The notes under the pieces: generated by a model
What the model saw: the letters and a program-made list of their open reading frames with translations, nothing else
Databases searched by the model: none
Told to the model about the DNA's origin: nothing
Part shown: positions 18,369 through 26,532 of the stretch, piece by piece
Layout: every line of letters begins with the position of its first letter
How positions within the stretch are numbered: the stretch's first letter is position 1
Position numbers and translations under genes: made by a program
Assembly: GCF_016863335.1 (NCBI RefSeq)
Contig: NZ_BOOR01000011.1
Coordinates: forward strand, 1 to 48,592
Reading direction: 5' to 3'
Origin: Planotetraspora thailandica
GTDB taxonomy: Bacteria; Actinomycetota; Actinomycetes; Streptosporangiales; Streptosporangiaceae
Length of the DNA stretch: 48,592 nucleotides

Positions 18369-19610
18369 ATGGGACGCGTGCGCGTTCTTGTCATCGGATC
18401 CGGGGGTCGTGAGCACGCCATTTGCCGTGCCCTGCGACGCGACCCCGCCGTCTCTGAGCTCCACTGTGCTCCCGGCAACGCCGGCATCGCGGAAGTGGCG
18501 ACCCTCCACCCCGTGACGCCCACGGACGGCGCGGCCGTCTCGGCTCTGGCCGTACGGCTGGGCGTCGACCTTGTGGTCGTCGGACCGGAGGCTCCTCTGG
18601 TCGTCGGCGTCGCCGACGCCGTCAGGGAGGCCGGCATCGCCTGCTTCGGGCCGTCGAAGGAACCCGCCGCGATCGAGGGCTCCAAGGCGTTCGCCAAGGA
18701 CGTCATGCTGGCGGCGGGAGTCCCCACCGCCCGGGCGTTCACCTGCGAGACCGAAGACGAGTTCGCCGCCGCGCTCGACGCGTTCGGCCCTCCGTACGTC
18801 GTGAAGGACGACGGCCTGGCCGCCGGGAAGGGCGTCGTCGTCACGAGCGACAGGGACGCGGCGCTGGCGCACGCCCGGGCGTGTGAGCGGGTCGTCGTCG
18901 AGGAGTTCCTCGACGGCCCGGAGGTGTCGCTGTTCGCCCTGTGCGACGGCGAGACGGCCGTGGCGCTGCAGCCGGCGCAGGACTTCAAGCGCGCCTACGA
19001 CGGCGACCAGGGCCCGAACACGGGCGGCATGGGCGCCTACACGCCTCTCCCCTGGGCTCCGGCCGACCTCACCGAGCAGGTCATGGCCGAGATCGTCCGG
19101 CCGACGGTCGCGGAGCTCGCCCGGCGCGGCATGCCGTACGCGGGGGTGCTCTACGCCGGGCTGGCCCTCACGAAGACGGGCCCGCGGGTCATCGAGTTCA
19201 ACGCCCGGTTCGGCGATCCGGAGACGCAGGTCGTGCTCGACCGCCTGGAGACGCCGCTGGCGGGTCTGCTGTTCGCCTGCGCGACGGGTGCGCTGGCGGC
19301 CCACGAGCCGCTGCGCTGGCGCGGCGGCGCGGCGGTCACCGTGGTGATCGCGGCCGAGAACTACCCCGGCGACCCCGTCAAGGGCGACCCGATCGAGGGG
19401 ATTCCCGCCGGCACCGACGAGGCGTACGTCTTGCACGCGGGCACGGCGCGCGACGGCGAGCACCTGGTGTCGAACGGCGGCCGCGTGCTCAACGTGGTCG
19501 GCACGGGGGAGGACGTCGCGGCGGCGCGTGCGGCGGCCTACGCGGCGCTCCAGAAGATCTCGCTGCGCGGCTCGCACCACCGGTCCGACATCGCGGTCCT
19601 GCCTGGCTGA
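18369..19610 (+). CDS. purD: Phosphoribosylamine-glycine ligase
   Basis: The 413-residue GAR synthetase condenses phosphoribosylamine with glycine using ATP, an early step of IMP synthesis. The N-terminal [11 protein letters not shown]-grasp signature [28 protein letters not shown] and metal-binding [14 protein letters not shown] are all present. Either ATG 18369 or GTG 18378 could be the start; the GTG would begin the protein at the family's usual [10 protein letters not shown]. It is followed by purC 74 bp downstream on the same strand, and the two probably share a promoter. Array A1 ends 60 bp upstream of the start, so the promoter must overlap or abut the repeats. Confidence 0.96.
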   Translation: MGRVRVLVIGSGGREHAICRALRRDPAVSELHCAPGNAGIAEVATLHPVTPTDGAAVSALAVRLGVDLVVVGPEAPLVVGVADAVREAGIACFGPSKEPAAIEGSKAFAKDVMLAAGVPTARAFTCETEDEFAAALDAFGPPYVVKDDGLAAGKGVVVTSDRDAALAHARACERVVVEEFLDGPEVSLFALCDGETAVALQPAQDFKRAYDGDQGPNTGGMGAYTPLPWAPADLTEQVMAEIVRPTVAELARRGMPYAGVLYAGLALTKTGPRVIEFNARFGDPETQVVLDRLETPLAGLLFACATGALAAHEPLRWRGGAAVTVVIAAENYPGDPVKGDPIEGIPAGTDEAYVLHAGTARDGEHLVSNGGRVLNVVGTGEDVAAARAAAYAALQKISLRGSHHRSDIAVLPG

Positions 19611-19684
19611 CAGCACCGACGACCGGGCCGGAACGGCTGACCCGTACGGCCGGGGCCGTCGCGGGCGTGAATAAACTCGGCACG

Positions 19685-20557
19685 GTGAAACACCTCCACT
19701 CCGGCAAGGTCCGCGACCTGTACGAGACCGACGACGGGCTGCTGCTGATGGTGGCCTCCGACCGGATGTCGGCCTACGACTATGTGCTCGAGCCCGGCAT
19801 CCCCGACAAGGGCGAGATACTGACGCGGCTGTCGTTGTGGTGGTTCGACCAGCTCAAGGACGTCGTGCCCAACCACGTCGTCTCGGCGGACGTTCCCGCC
19901 GAGTTCGCGGGCCGTGGCATCCTGTGCCGCAGGCTCGACATGGTGCCGGTCGAGTGCGTCGCCCGCGGTTACCTGACGGGCGGCGGGCTCGCCGAGTACC
20001 GCAGCGACGGCGCCGTCTCGGGCGTGAAGCTCCCGCCCGGCCTGGAGGACGGGTCGCGGCTCCCCGAGCCGATCTTCACCCCGTCGACGAAGGCCCCGAT
20101 CGGCGAGCACGACGAGCCGATGACGTTCGACCAGGTCGTCGAGAAGTCGGGTGCGGAGGTCGCCGAGCAGCTCAGGCGGATCACGCTCGACGTCTACACC
20201 CGAGGGGCCGAGATCGCCCTCGAACGCGGCATCATCCTGGCCGACACCAAGATCGAGCTCGGATGGGACGCCGACGGCGTCCTGACCCTGGGCGACGAGG
20301 TGCTGACGCCGGACTCGTCCCGGTTCTGGCCGCGCGACCTGTGGGAGCCGGGCCGAACGCAGCCGTCGTTCGACAAGCAGTTCGTCAGAGACTGGCTCAC
20401 GTCCGAGTCGGGCTGGGATCGCAACTCGGGCGAGGCACCCCCGCCGCTCTCCGACAAGATCGTCGAACGCACGCGACAGCGGTACATTGAGGCGTTCGAA
20501 CGCCTGACCGGATCCGCGTTCCGCAGCGTGTCACTCCCGTCACATCGGCATCAGTGA
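19685..20557 (+). CDS. purC: SAICAR synthase (phosphoribosylaminoimidazole-succinocarboxamide synthase)
   Basis: The 290-residue enzyme adds aspartate to CAIR in the purine pathway. Family signatures include HSGKVRDLYE at the N-terminus, SDRMSAYDYVL, VECVARGYLTGG, STKAPIGEHDEPM, LADTKIELG, and the C-terminal TPDSSRFWPRDLWEPGRTQPSFDKQFVRDW. The start is probably the GTG at 19685, where homology begins (VKHLHSGK). An upstream in-frame GTG at 19667 is an alternative. The open frame further upstream overlaps purD and is not coding. It forms a unit with purD. Confidence 0.95.
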   Translation: MKHLHSGKVRDLYETDDGLLLMVASDRMSAYDYVLEPGIPDKGEILTRLSLWWFDQLKDVVPNHVVSADVPAEFAGRGILCRRLDMVPVECVARGYLTGGGLAEYRSDGAVSGVKLPPGLEDGSRLPEPIFTPSTKAPIGEHDEPMTFDQVVEKSGAEVAEQLRRITLDVYTRGAEIALERGIILADTKIELGWDADGVLTLGDEVLTPDSSRFWPRDLWEPGRTQPSFDKQFVRDWLTSESGWDRNSGEAPPPLSDKIVERTRQRYIEAFERLTGSAFRSVSLPSHRHQ

Positions 20558-20686
20558 TTCACAGCCAACCGGGCCTTTCCGGGAGTAGTTCCCCCGCGAA
20601 ACGCCCGGGTTAGGGGCTACTCTGGGCCGACGTGGCCGCCGCCGACCGCGGGTCCCCCACCTTCCCCCGACCGAGGAGTCTCATCC

Positions 20687-21964
20687 ATGGTTCGTTACCG
20701 CGTGCGCGGTGGCAACGTACTGCGTGGAACCGCCTTCATTCAGGGTGCGAAGAACGCCGTACTGCCCATGATCGGTGCGGCGCTGCTCGCCTCCGAGGGC
20801 CGCACCGTGCTCCGCAACGTCCCCGTGATCGAGGACGTGCGCAGAGCCGTCGAACTCGCCCAGGCCGTCGGCGCCAAGGTGGAGTTCCACGAGACCGAGC
20901 GGACCCTGGTGATCGACGCCTCCCGGCTCACCAGCCCGGTACTGCCCGCCCACATCGCGCGGCGTTTCCGCGGGTCGGTCCTGTTCGTCCCCGCGCTCCT
21001 GCACCGTCTCGGCGAAGCCGTCATCGAGGGCATCGGCGGCTGCAACCTCGGCAGCCGCAACCTCGACTTCCACTACCTCGGCTACAAGCGCCTCGGCGCA
21101 GTGGTGGACGAGGGCGAGAGCGTCATCCACATCAAGGCGGCCGGCCTCGTCGGCGCCCCGCTGTACCTCGACACCCCGTCCCACACGGGTACGGAGAACC
21201 TCATCATGGCGGCTTCCCTCGCCAAGGGAACGACCGTCATCGAGAACGCCGCACTCGAGCCCGAGGTGCTCGACGTGATCGGGATGTTGTCCCGCATGGG
21301 CGCCCGGATCACCGGCGGCGGCACCGGCTTCATCACGGTCGAGGGCGTCGACGAGCTGACCGCCGTCGAACACACCGTCATGCCGGACCGGCTCGACGCC
21401 GGCGTCTTCGCCATGGCCGCGGCGATCACGGGCGGCGAGGTCAACCTCGTCGGCGCATCGCTGGAGCACCTCGGCGTCGTGCGCTGGAAGCTGGAGCAGA
21501 TGGGCGTGGAGTTCGAGACCGACGGGGCGGTCCTCCACGTGCGGCGGGACAGGGAGCTGCGGCCGATCAACGTGATCACCGACACCTACCCCGGCTTCGC
21601 GACCGACCTGCAGTCACCGCTGATGACGGTGGCCTGTCTCGCGGACGGCTCCAGCTACATCCACGAGCGAATCTTCGACGGACGTTTCGCGCTCGCGGGA
21701 GAACTTAACAAAATGGGCGCCCGAATCGAGGTCGACGGCAGCCGTGCGGTCGTTCACGGACCCACGCCGCTGCACGGAACCGAGGTCACGGCGCACGATC
21801 TTCGCTCCGGAATTGCGCTCGTTCTGGCCGGACTGGCCGCCGAGGGAGAGACGACGATCGACTCCGGATATCTTATCGACCGCGGCCATGCCGCTCTCGC
21901 GCAGCGTATGCAGGCCCTCGGCGCAGATGTGGAACGGGAAATTTCCCCATTGAGCGAGGCCTGA
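20687..21964 (+). CDS. MurA-family UDP-GlcNAc enolpyruvyl transferase (divergent paralogue)
   Basis: This 425-residue EPT-fold protein keeps the main MurA catalytic residues: Lys22/Asn23 (QGAKNAVLP), Cys119 and Arg124 (GGCNLGSRNLD), Asp in FATDLQSPL, and DLRSGIALVLAG. It would add enolpyruvate from PEP to UDP-GlcNAc, the first step of peptidoglycan synthesis, and by its Cys would be sensitive to fosfomycin. The sequence differs from the main actinobacterial MurA I recall (RGAKNLVPKAMVAALL; GGCDIGGRPIDFH), notably in the RRFRGSVLFVPALLHRLGEA segment. A second paralogue is therefore plausible. The start at 20687 has a GAGGAG site. The last 250 bp and the gap after it are visibly less GC-rich than the flanks. 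Confidence 0.85.
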   Translation: MVRYRVRGGNVLRGTAFIQGAKNAVLPMIGAALLASEGRTVLRNVPVIEDVRRAVELAQAVGAKVEFHETERTLVIDASRLTSPVLPAHIARRFRGSVLFVPALLHRLGEAVIEGIGGCNLGSRNLDFHYLGYKRLGAVVDEGESVIHIKAAGLVGAPLYLDTPSHTGTENLIMAASLAKGTTVIENAALEPEVLDVIGMLSRMGARITGGGTGFITVEGVDELTAVEHTVMPDRLDAGVFAMAAAITGGEVNLVGASLEHLGVVRWKLEQMGVEFETDGAVLHVRRDRELRPINVITDTYPGFATDLQSPLMTVACLADGSSYIHERIFDGRFALAGELNKMGARIEVDGSRAVVHGPTPLHGTEVTAHDLRSGIALVLAGLAAEGETTIDSGYLIDRGHAALAQRMQALGADVEREISPLSEA

Positions 21965-22123
21965 GTCCGGAAACCCATTTATCGGCCGCGACCTGCGCAA
22001 ACATTACATTGTCGTGAAGCGCCGAGCCCTACTCGAATGGTATTCCGGAAAATCCGGGCGTGACATTACGGCCGTAGCAAGCGATCGTTCCAAAGAGAAG
22101 CCACAACAACGAGGGCATGTGGG

Positions 22124-23470
22124 ATGGGACGAACATTGGTCGAGCGCACGGAAGAGACTCCGCGCGGGTCGCGGCTGAGCGCGGGGACGCCGGACCTCAC
22201 CATCGGCGTGGTGGGGTCACACGACCTCGTCGAGCGGGTGATGCTCATGGGGCACGCGGCGGCTCCGGTGCCATGCCGGCTGGTCGCGGCCGCATACCGA
22301 GACGAGCAGGAAGCAGCCGACAAAGTGACCCGGCTCGGCCCCGGCGTGGACGCGTGCCTCTTCGCCAGCCCGGTGCCGTTCGAACTCGCCCGGCGGGCGG
22401 GGGTGCTGACCGTACCGGCGACGCACGTTCAGCTCGGCGGCGCCGCGCTGGTGTCGGCGATCGCGCGCGCCACGCTGGACGACCGCATCGATCCGCGGCG
22501 GGTGAGCATCGACGTGCTCGGTCGCTCGGAGATCGACGAGGCGTATTCGGATCTCAACCTCCCGTCGGGCGACGTGCACAGCCGTGACGAGCCCGGGGCG
22601 ACGGGCACCATCACGGCCTTCCACGAACGCCTGCTCCGTCAGGGCGTCACGACGGGAGTGCTGACCTGCGTCCAAGGGGTGGCCGACCGGCTTACCGCCG
22701 CCGGGATGCCGGCCATCACCATCAAACCGACCTCGGCCGCGATCCGGTCGGCGCTGCACACGGCGGGGCTGCTCGGCGCCCGGCACCGCCTGGAGGAGTC
22801 GCAGCTCACCGTCATCCTGGTCGAGGTGCCGACGCTGCGCGAGCCCGTACGGCGGGCCTCCCCGCGGTATTGGCGCGACGAGCTGCGGCTGTCCCTGCAC
22901 CGCCTGCTCGTCCAGGAGGCCAACCGGATCAACGCGAGCGTGTGGCCGATCGACGACCACAGCTACCTGGTGGTGGCCACCAAGGGGTCGATCGCCGCCG
23001 CGACCGACGGTTTCCGCGTGCTGCCGTTCGCGTCGCGGATCCGGGAAGAGCTCGGGCTGGCGGTCGAGGTGGGCGTGGGCATGGGCCGTACGACCCATGA
23101 CGCCGAGACGCACGCGCGCGGCGCGCTGACGCGCAGCCAGGGCGGGAAGCAGGCGCAGGGGTTCGCGGTGGACCGCGAGGGCAGGGCCCTGGTGCCGCCG
23201 CCCCGGATGCCTCCCCAGTCGGGAGGGCCGGCCAAACCCCGGGGCATCGAGGTGCTCTCCCGCCTGGCCGCCAAGCTCGAGGGCGGGGACACCGTCGTGG
23301 ACGCGGAGGGGGCCGGCCGCATGCTCGGCGTCACTCCCCGCACGGCTCGGAGGTTGCTGCGCACGCTGGTTGACGAGGGACTCGCGTGGCCGCTTCCGCC
23401 GAACCGTACGCCCCAGCCCGGCCGGCCCCGGCAGCTCTACCGGCTGATCGTGGAGAAGCTGAGCCGCTGA
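22124..23470 (+). CDS. Modular regulator: sensor domain, degenerate cyclase-like domain and C-terminal HTH
   Basis: I do not recognise this 448-residue protein as a named family member. Residues 25-220 look like an alpha/beta ligand-binding domain of receiver or periplasmic-binding type (LTIGVVGSHDLVERVML; RVSIDVLGRSEIDEAYS; VTTGVLTCVQGVADRLTAAGMPAITIKPT). Residues 232-340 resemble a GGDEF or GTP-cyclohydrolase-III fold without a GGDEF motif (LTVILVEVPTL; LLVQEANRINASVWPIDDHSYLVVATKG; VEVGVGMGRTTHDAETHARGAL). The C-terminus (about 385-448) is a winged-helix-like domain (GAGRMLGVTPRTARRLLRTLVDEGLAW). A transcription factor that senses a small molecule is the best reading. It lies 159 bp after the MurA-like gene in a low-GC gap and 60 bp before the DMT exporter gene, so it may control either. 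Confidence 0.7.
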   Translation: MGRTLVERTEETPRGSRLSAGTPDLTIGVVGSHDLVERVMLMGHAAAPVPCRLVAAAYRDEQEAADKVTRLGPGVDACLFASPVPFELARRAGVLTVPATHVQLGGAALVSAIARATLDDRIDPRRVSIDVLGRSEIDEAYSDLNLPSGDVHSRDEPGATGTITAFHERLLRQGVTTGVLTCVQGVADRLTAAGMPAITIKPTSAAIRSALHTAGLLGARHRLEESQLTVILVEVPTLREPVRRASPRYWRDELRLSLHRLLVQEANRINASVWPIDDHSYLVVATKGSIAAATDGFRVLPFASRIREELGLAVEVGVGMGRTTHDAETHARGALTRSQGGKQAQGFAVDREGRALVPPPRMPPQSGGPAKPRGIEVLSRLAAKLEGGDTVVDAEGAGRMLGVTPRTARRLLRTLVDEGLAWPLPPNRTPQPGRPRQLYRLIVEKLSR

Positions 23471-23530
23471 CGCGGAACGGCCTCCCCCCGGGGCCGATCG
23501 GTCCGGATTCGCGGGCTATTGTCATGCGCC

Positions 23531-24463
23531 ATGAGCACAAACGGTCGTGACATCCGGATCTGGCTGGCGCTCGCCGCGGTCTACATCGTCTGGGGTTCGA
23601 CATACCTCGCGATCAAGATCGCCACCGAGAGCATCCCCCCGCTGCTCAGCGGGGGGATCCGGTTCGTCGTGGCCTCCGCGGTGCTGGGCACCGCGGTGCT
23701 CGTGCGCAAGGGGCGGCAGCCGTACAGGATCAGCCGGCGGGAGCTGGGCGGCGCCGCGCTGGTCGGGCTGCTTCTGCTGACTCTGGGCAACGGCATGGTG
23801 GCCCTGGCCGAGCAGTACATCTCCAGCGGACTGGCGGCGCTGCTCGTCGCGTCGGTGCCGCTCTGGCTGATCCTGCTCAGGGCGGCCTTCCGCGACCGGC
23901 CGCATGTGCTCACGATGGCCGGCGTGCTCGTGGGCTTCGCCGGGGTGGCCGGGCTGTCGCTGGGAGGCGGGACGTCGGCGAAGGCCGTCGGGATCGTCGT
24001 GATCCTGCTGGGCTCGGTGGCGTGGTCGGTGGGGTCGTTCCTGTCGCCGCGGATTCCCATGCCGAAGGACCCGTTCGTGGCGAGCACCGTCGAGATGATC
24101 GCCGGAGGGCTCGGGCTCCTGCTGCTGGGCGGCGCCTCCGGCGAGCGCCTGCACATCGACGAGATCACCGGGAGCTCGCTGCTGGCCTTGGCCTACCTGG
24201 TCGCCTTCGGCTCTCTCCTCGCGTTCACGTCGTACGTGTGGCTGCTCGGCAATGCGCCCATCTCGCTCGTTTCGACCTACGCGTACGTCAATCCCGTGGT
24301 GGCCGTGGGCCTCGGCGTGCTCGTCCTGGACGAGCAGGTGACCCGGGGCATGCTGGTGGCCGGCGTGCTGATCGTCGCCGGAGTCGCCCTCGTGGTGTCC
24401 ACTGAGCGCCGCAAGCGCGTGGCCGAGCCCGAAGGCGCCGCCCTGCGCCGCGTCAGCTCCTGA
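23531..24463 (+). CDS. EamA/DMT-family transporter
   Basis: This 310-residue protein has ten hydrophobic segments arranged as two EamA repeats. The first begins [14 protein letters not shown], the family's hallmark WGS(T/S) start; the second begins [21 protein letters not shown]. The second-half signature [26 protein letters not shown] is the usual end of such transporters. They mostly export amino acids or other metabolites; the substrate is not evident. The ATG at 23531 is the start. Its end overlaps the convergent aminotransferase gene by 11 bp. It may be controlled by the modular regulator just upstream. Confidence 0.92.
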   Translation: MSTNGRDIRIWLALAAVYIVWGSTYLAIKIATESIPPLLSGGIRFVVASAVLGTAVLVRKGRQPYRISRRELGGAALVGLLLLTLGNGMVALAEQYISSGLAALLVASVPLWLILLRAAFRDRPHVLTMAGVLVGFAGVAGLSLGGGTSAKAVGIVVILLGSVAWSVGSFLSPRIPMPKDPFVASTVEMIAGGLGLLLLGGASGERLHIDEITGSSLLALAYLVAFGSLLAFTSYVWLLGNAPISLVSTYAYVNPVVAVGLGVLVLDEQVTRGMLVAGVLIVAGVALVVSTERRKRVAEPEGAALRRVSS

Positions 24464-25511
24464 ACGCCTCGGCGGCTTCGAGGAAGGCGTCGTTGGCCTC
24501 GGGGTCGCCGATCGAAACGCGGGCGCCCTCACCGGCGAACGGGCGTACGGCCACGCCCCACAGAGCGCAGTGGTCGGCGAACTCCATGGTGCGCTCGCCG
24601 AGCCGCAGCCACACGAAGTTGGCCTCGGTGGGCGGCACCGTCCAGCCCTGCGCGATCAGTCCCTCGGCGACCCGGGTGCGCTCCTTGACGACCGTCTCGA
24701 CGCGGTCGAGCAGCTCTTCCTCCGCCTCGAGCGACGCCAGTGCGGCCGCCTGGGCCAGATGGTTCACCGCGAACGGCAGCAGCGTCTTCCTGACCGCCGA
24801 CGACACCGGCGTGTGCCCGATCAGGTAGCCCACCCGCAGCCCGGCCAGGCCGTACGCCTTGGAGAACGTCCGCATGACGGCGACGTTGGGCCGGTCACGG
24901 TAGAAGGTGAGGCCGTCGGGTACGTCGGCGTCCCTGACGTATTCGCGGTAGGCCTCGTCGAGCACCACCAGGACGTTCTCCGGCACGCGGTCGAGGAAAC
25001 GACGCAGCTCGGCCGTACGGTTGACCGTCCCGGTCGGGTTGTTCGGGTTGCACACGAAGATCAGGCGCGTGTTCGCCGTGACCGCCTCGGCCATCGCGTC
25101 GAGGTCGTGCGTCTCGTCTTTGAGCGGCACCCGGATCGACGTCGCCCCCGACAGCGCGGCGAGCGTCGGGTAGGCCTCGAACGAGCGCCACGCGTACACG
25201 ACGTCCGTGCCCGGCTCGCCGACGGCTTCCAGGAGCTGCTGTGCGACGGCCACCGAACCTCCGCCGAGGGCGACGTGCTCCACCGGCACGCCGTGCCGGG
25301 CGGCGAGCGCCTCGGTGAGCCTCACAGACGCGGGATCGGGATAGCGGTTGACCCCGGCCGCCGCCCTGGCGATCGCCTCGACGACCGAAGGCAGCGGGTC
25401 GTAGGGGCTCTCGTTGGACGAGAGCTTGTACGACCGGCCCTCGGGGGAGACCACCGATTTGCCCGGCTTGTAGGCCGGCATGGTGTCGAGGATCATGCGG
25501 AAACGCGGCAT
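24453..25511 (-). CDS. HisC/Pat-type PLP aminotransferase
   Basis: This 352-residue class I/II aminotransferase belongs to the histidinol-phosphate / aromatic aminotransferase branch. PLP-site residues are Asn158 (CNPNNPTG), Asp185 and Tyr188 (LDEAYREY) and Lys218 ([18 protein letters not shown]). The N-terminal [15 protein letters not shown] is typical. It could act in histidine synthesis, but with no his genes nearby an aromatic amino acid (Pat-like) role is as likely. The start ATG at 25511 lies only 50 bp from the first motif of array A2, so its promoter must overlap the array. Confidence 0.9.
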   Translation of the reverse strand: MPRFRMILDTMPAYKPGKSVVSPEGRSYKLSSNESPYDPLPSVVEAIARAAAGVNRYPDPASVRLTEALAARHGVPVEHVALGGGSVAVAQQLLEAVGEPGTDVVYAWRSFEAYPTLAALSGATSIRVPLKDETHDLDAMAEAVTANTRLIFVCNPNNPTGTVNRTAELRRFLDRVPENVLVVLDEAYREYVRDADVPDGLTFYRDRPNVAVMRTFSKAYGLAGLRVGYLIGHTPVSSAVRKTLLPFAVNHLAQAAALASLEAEEELLDRVETVVKERTRVAEGLIAQGWTVPPTEANFVWLRLGERTMEFADHCALWGVAVRPFAGEGARVSIGDPEANDAFLEAAEAFRS

Positions 25512-25561
25512 GTCATTACCTTAGGAGATAGACCGGACAAGCTCACATCCCCCTTGTTGGG

Positions 25562-25808
25562 GTGATCATGCAGAAGTTCGGGGGAACGCGTGGTGAGGTG
25601 CGCAAACCCGCATCGTGATCATGCAGATCTTCGATCGTTTGGCGGACGAGCTGGGGAAATGCAATTTGTGATCATGCACATGGCCGAGAAGTGCATGATC
25701 ACGAACGACGAACCCGCACGTCACGGCGTCCGGCGCCGAACTTCTGCATGATCACGTTCGATATGAGCCCAGGTCAACCCGCCTGCCGGCGAACTTCTGC
25801 ATGATCAC
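25562..25808. repeat. Array A2: mirrored 53-bp repeat array upstream of hisC/pat
   Basis: Forward copies of the 19-bp motif start at 25562 (exact) and 25615 (two mismatches, AGATCTTCG end). The central palindrome is 25668-25702: arms GTGATCATGCAC and GTGCATGATCAC around 11 bases. Exact reverse copies lie at 25737-25755 and 25790-25808. Every step is 53 bp. Mid-spacer motifs are TGAGGTGC (25594), CGAGCTGG (25647) and CCAGGTCA (25769), each 13 bp from its neighbours. The left end is preceded by CCCTTGTTGGG and the right end followed by GCCCAAGG. It fills the gap between the aminotransferase gene and the NrtR-like gene; I see no other feature in 25512-25865. Confidence 0.97.
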
Positions 25809-25865
25809 GCCCAAGGGGTTTGCGCGAGGGGGTTTTGCGCGGGGTTTTCGCGCGGGGGTTGGGGG

Positions 25866-26531
25866 TCAGATGCGGAGCATGGGGGGGTGGAGGAGGACGG
25901 CGGGGCCGCGGCGGTGGAGCATGGCGGGGCGGCCTCCGTCGCGCGTCGTGGTGCGGCCGGTGGCCATGAGGAAACCGTCGGTCTTGGTGACCTTGCGGTG
26001 GAAGTTCCTCGGGTCCAGGGGACGGCCCCACACGATCTCGTAGACACGGCGCAGCTCGGCGACGGTGAACTCGGGTGGGCAGAAGGCGGCGCCCAGCGAC
26101 GTGTACTCGAGCTTGGCCCGTGCCCGCTCCACCCCGTCGAGCATGATCCGGCGGTGGTCGAAGGCCATCTCCGTCAGCGACGAGACCGGCTGCCAGCTCA
26201 TATGCGCCTCGGTGGAGGCGGGCAGGTCGGGGGCCAAGCCCAAATAGGCCACGCTGACGACGCGCTGACGCGGGTCGCGGTCGGGATATCCGTAGGTCTG
26301 GAGCTGCTCCAGGTGCACCGGCGCGCCCGCGAGGCCGCAACGTTCGGCGAGCAGGCGGGCGGCCGCGGCGGGCAGATCCTCGTCGAGCTGGATGAACCCT
26401 CCGCCCAGCGACCAGCGCCCCTCGTACGGCGGCTGGTCTCGCCGCCACACGAGCGCGCACAGCTCCTGGCCCCTGACGGTGAGGACGACCAGATCCACGC
26501 TGACGGGTATTCGCGGGATCACGGAAGGCAC
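25866..26531 (-). CDS. NrtR-like regulator: degenerate Nudix domain plus winged helix
   Basis: The 221-residue protein has an N-terminal Nudix fold (SVDLVVLTVRGQELCALVWRR; GRWSLGGGFIQLDEDL). Its Nudix box reads GGGFIQLDEDLPAAAARLLAERCGL, so the usual REUxEE catalytic core is RLLAER and lacks the first Glu. The C-terminal part (FTVAELRRVYEIVWGRPLD, then RNFHRKVTKTDGFL) matches the winged helix of NrtR repressors, which sense ADP-ribose-type ligands and control NAD genes. A regulator rather than an active hydrolase is therefore the better call. The start is a GTG one base after the stop of the DUF4434-like gene, which implies translational coupling. No NAD genes are nearby. The C-terminal 30 residues are extra. 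Confidence 0.78.
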   Translation of the reverse strand: MPSVIPRIPVSVDLVVLTVRGQELCALVWRRDQPPYEGRWSLGGGFIQLDEDLPAAAARLLAERCGLAGAPVHLEQLQTYGYPDRDPRQRVVSVAYLGLAPDLPASTEAHMSWQPVSSLTEMAFDHRRIMLDGVERARAKLEYTSLGAAFCPPEFTVAELRRVYEIVWGRPLDPRNFHRKVTKTDGFLMATGRTTTRDGGRPAMLHRRGPAVLLHPPMLRI

Positions 26532-26532
26532 G

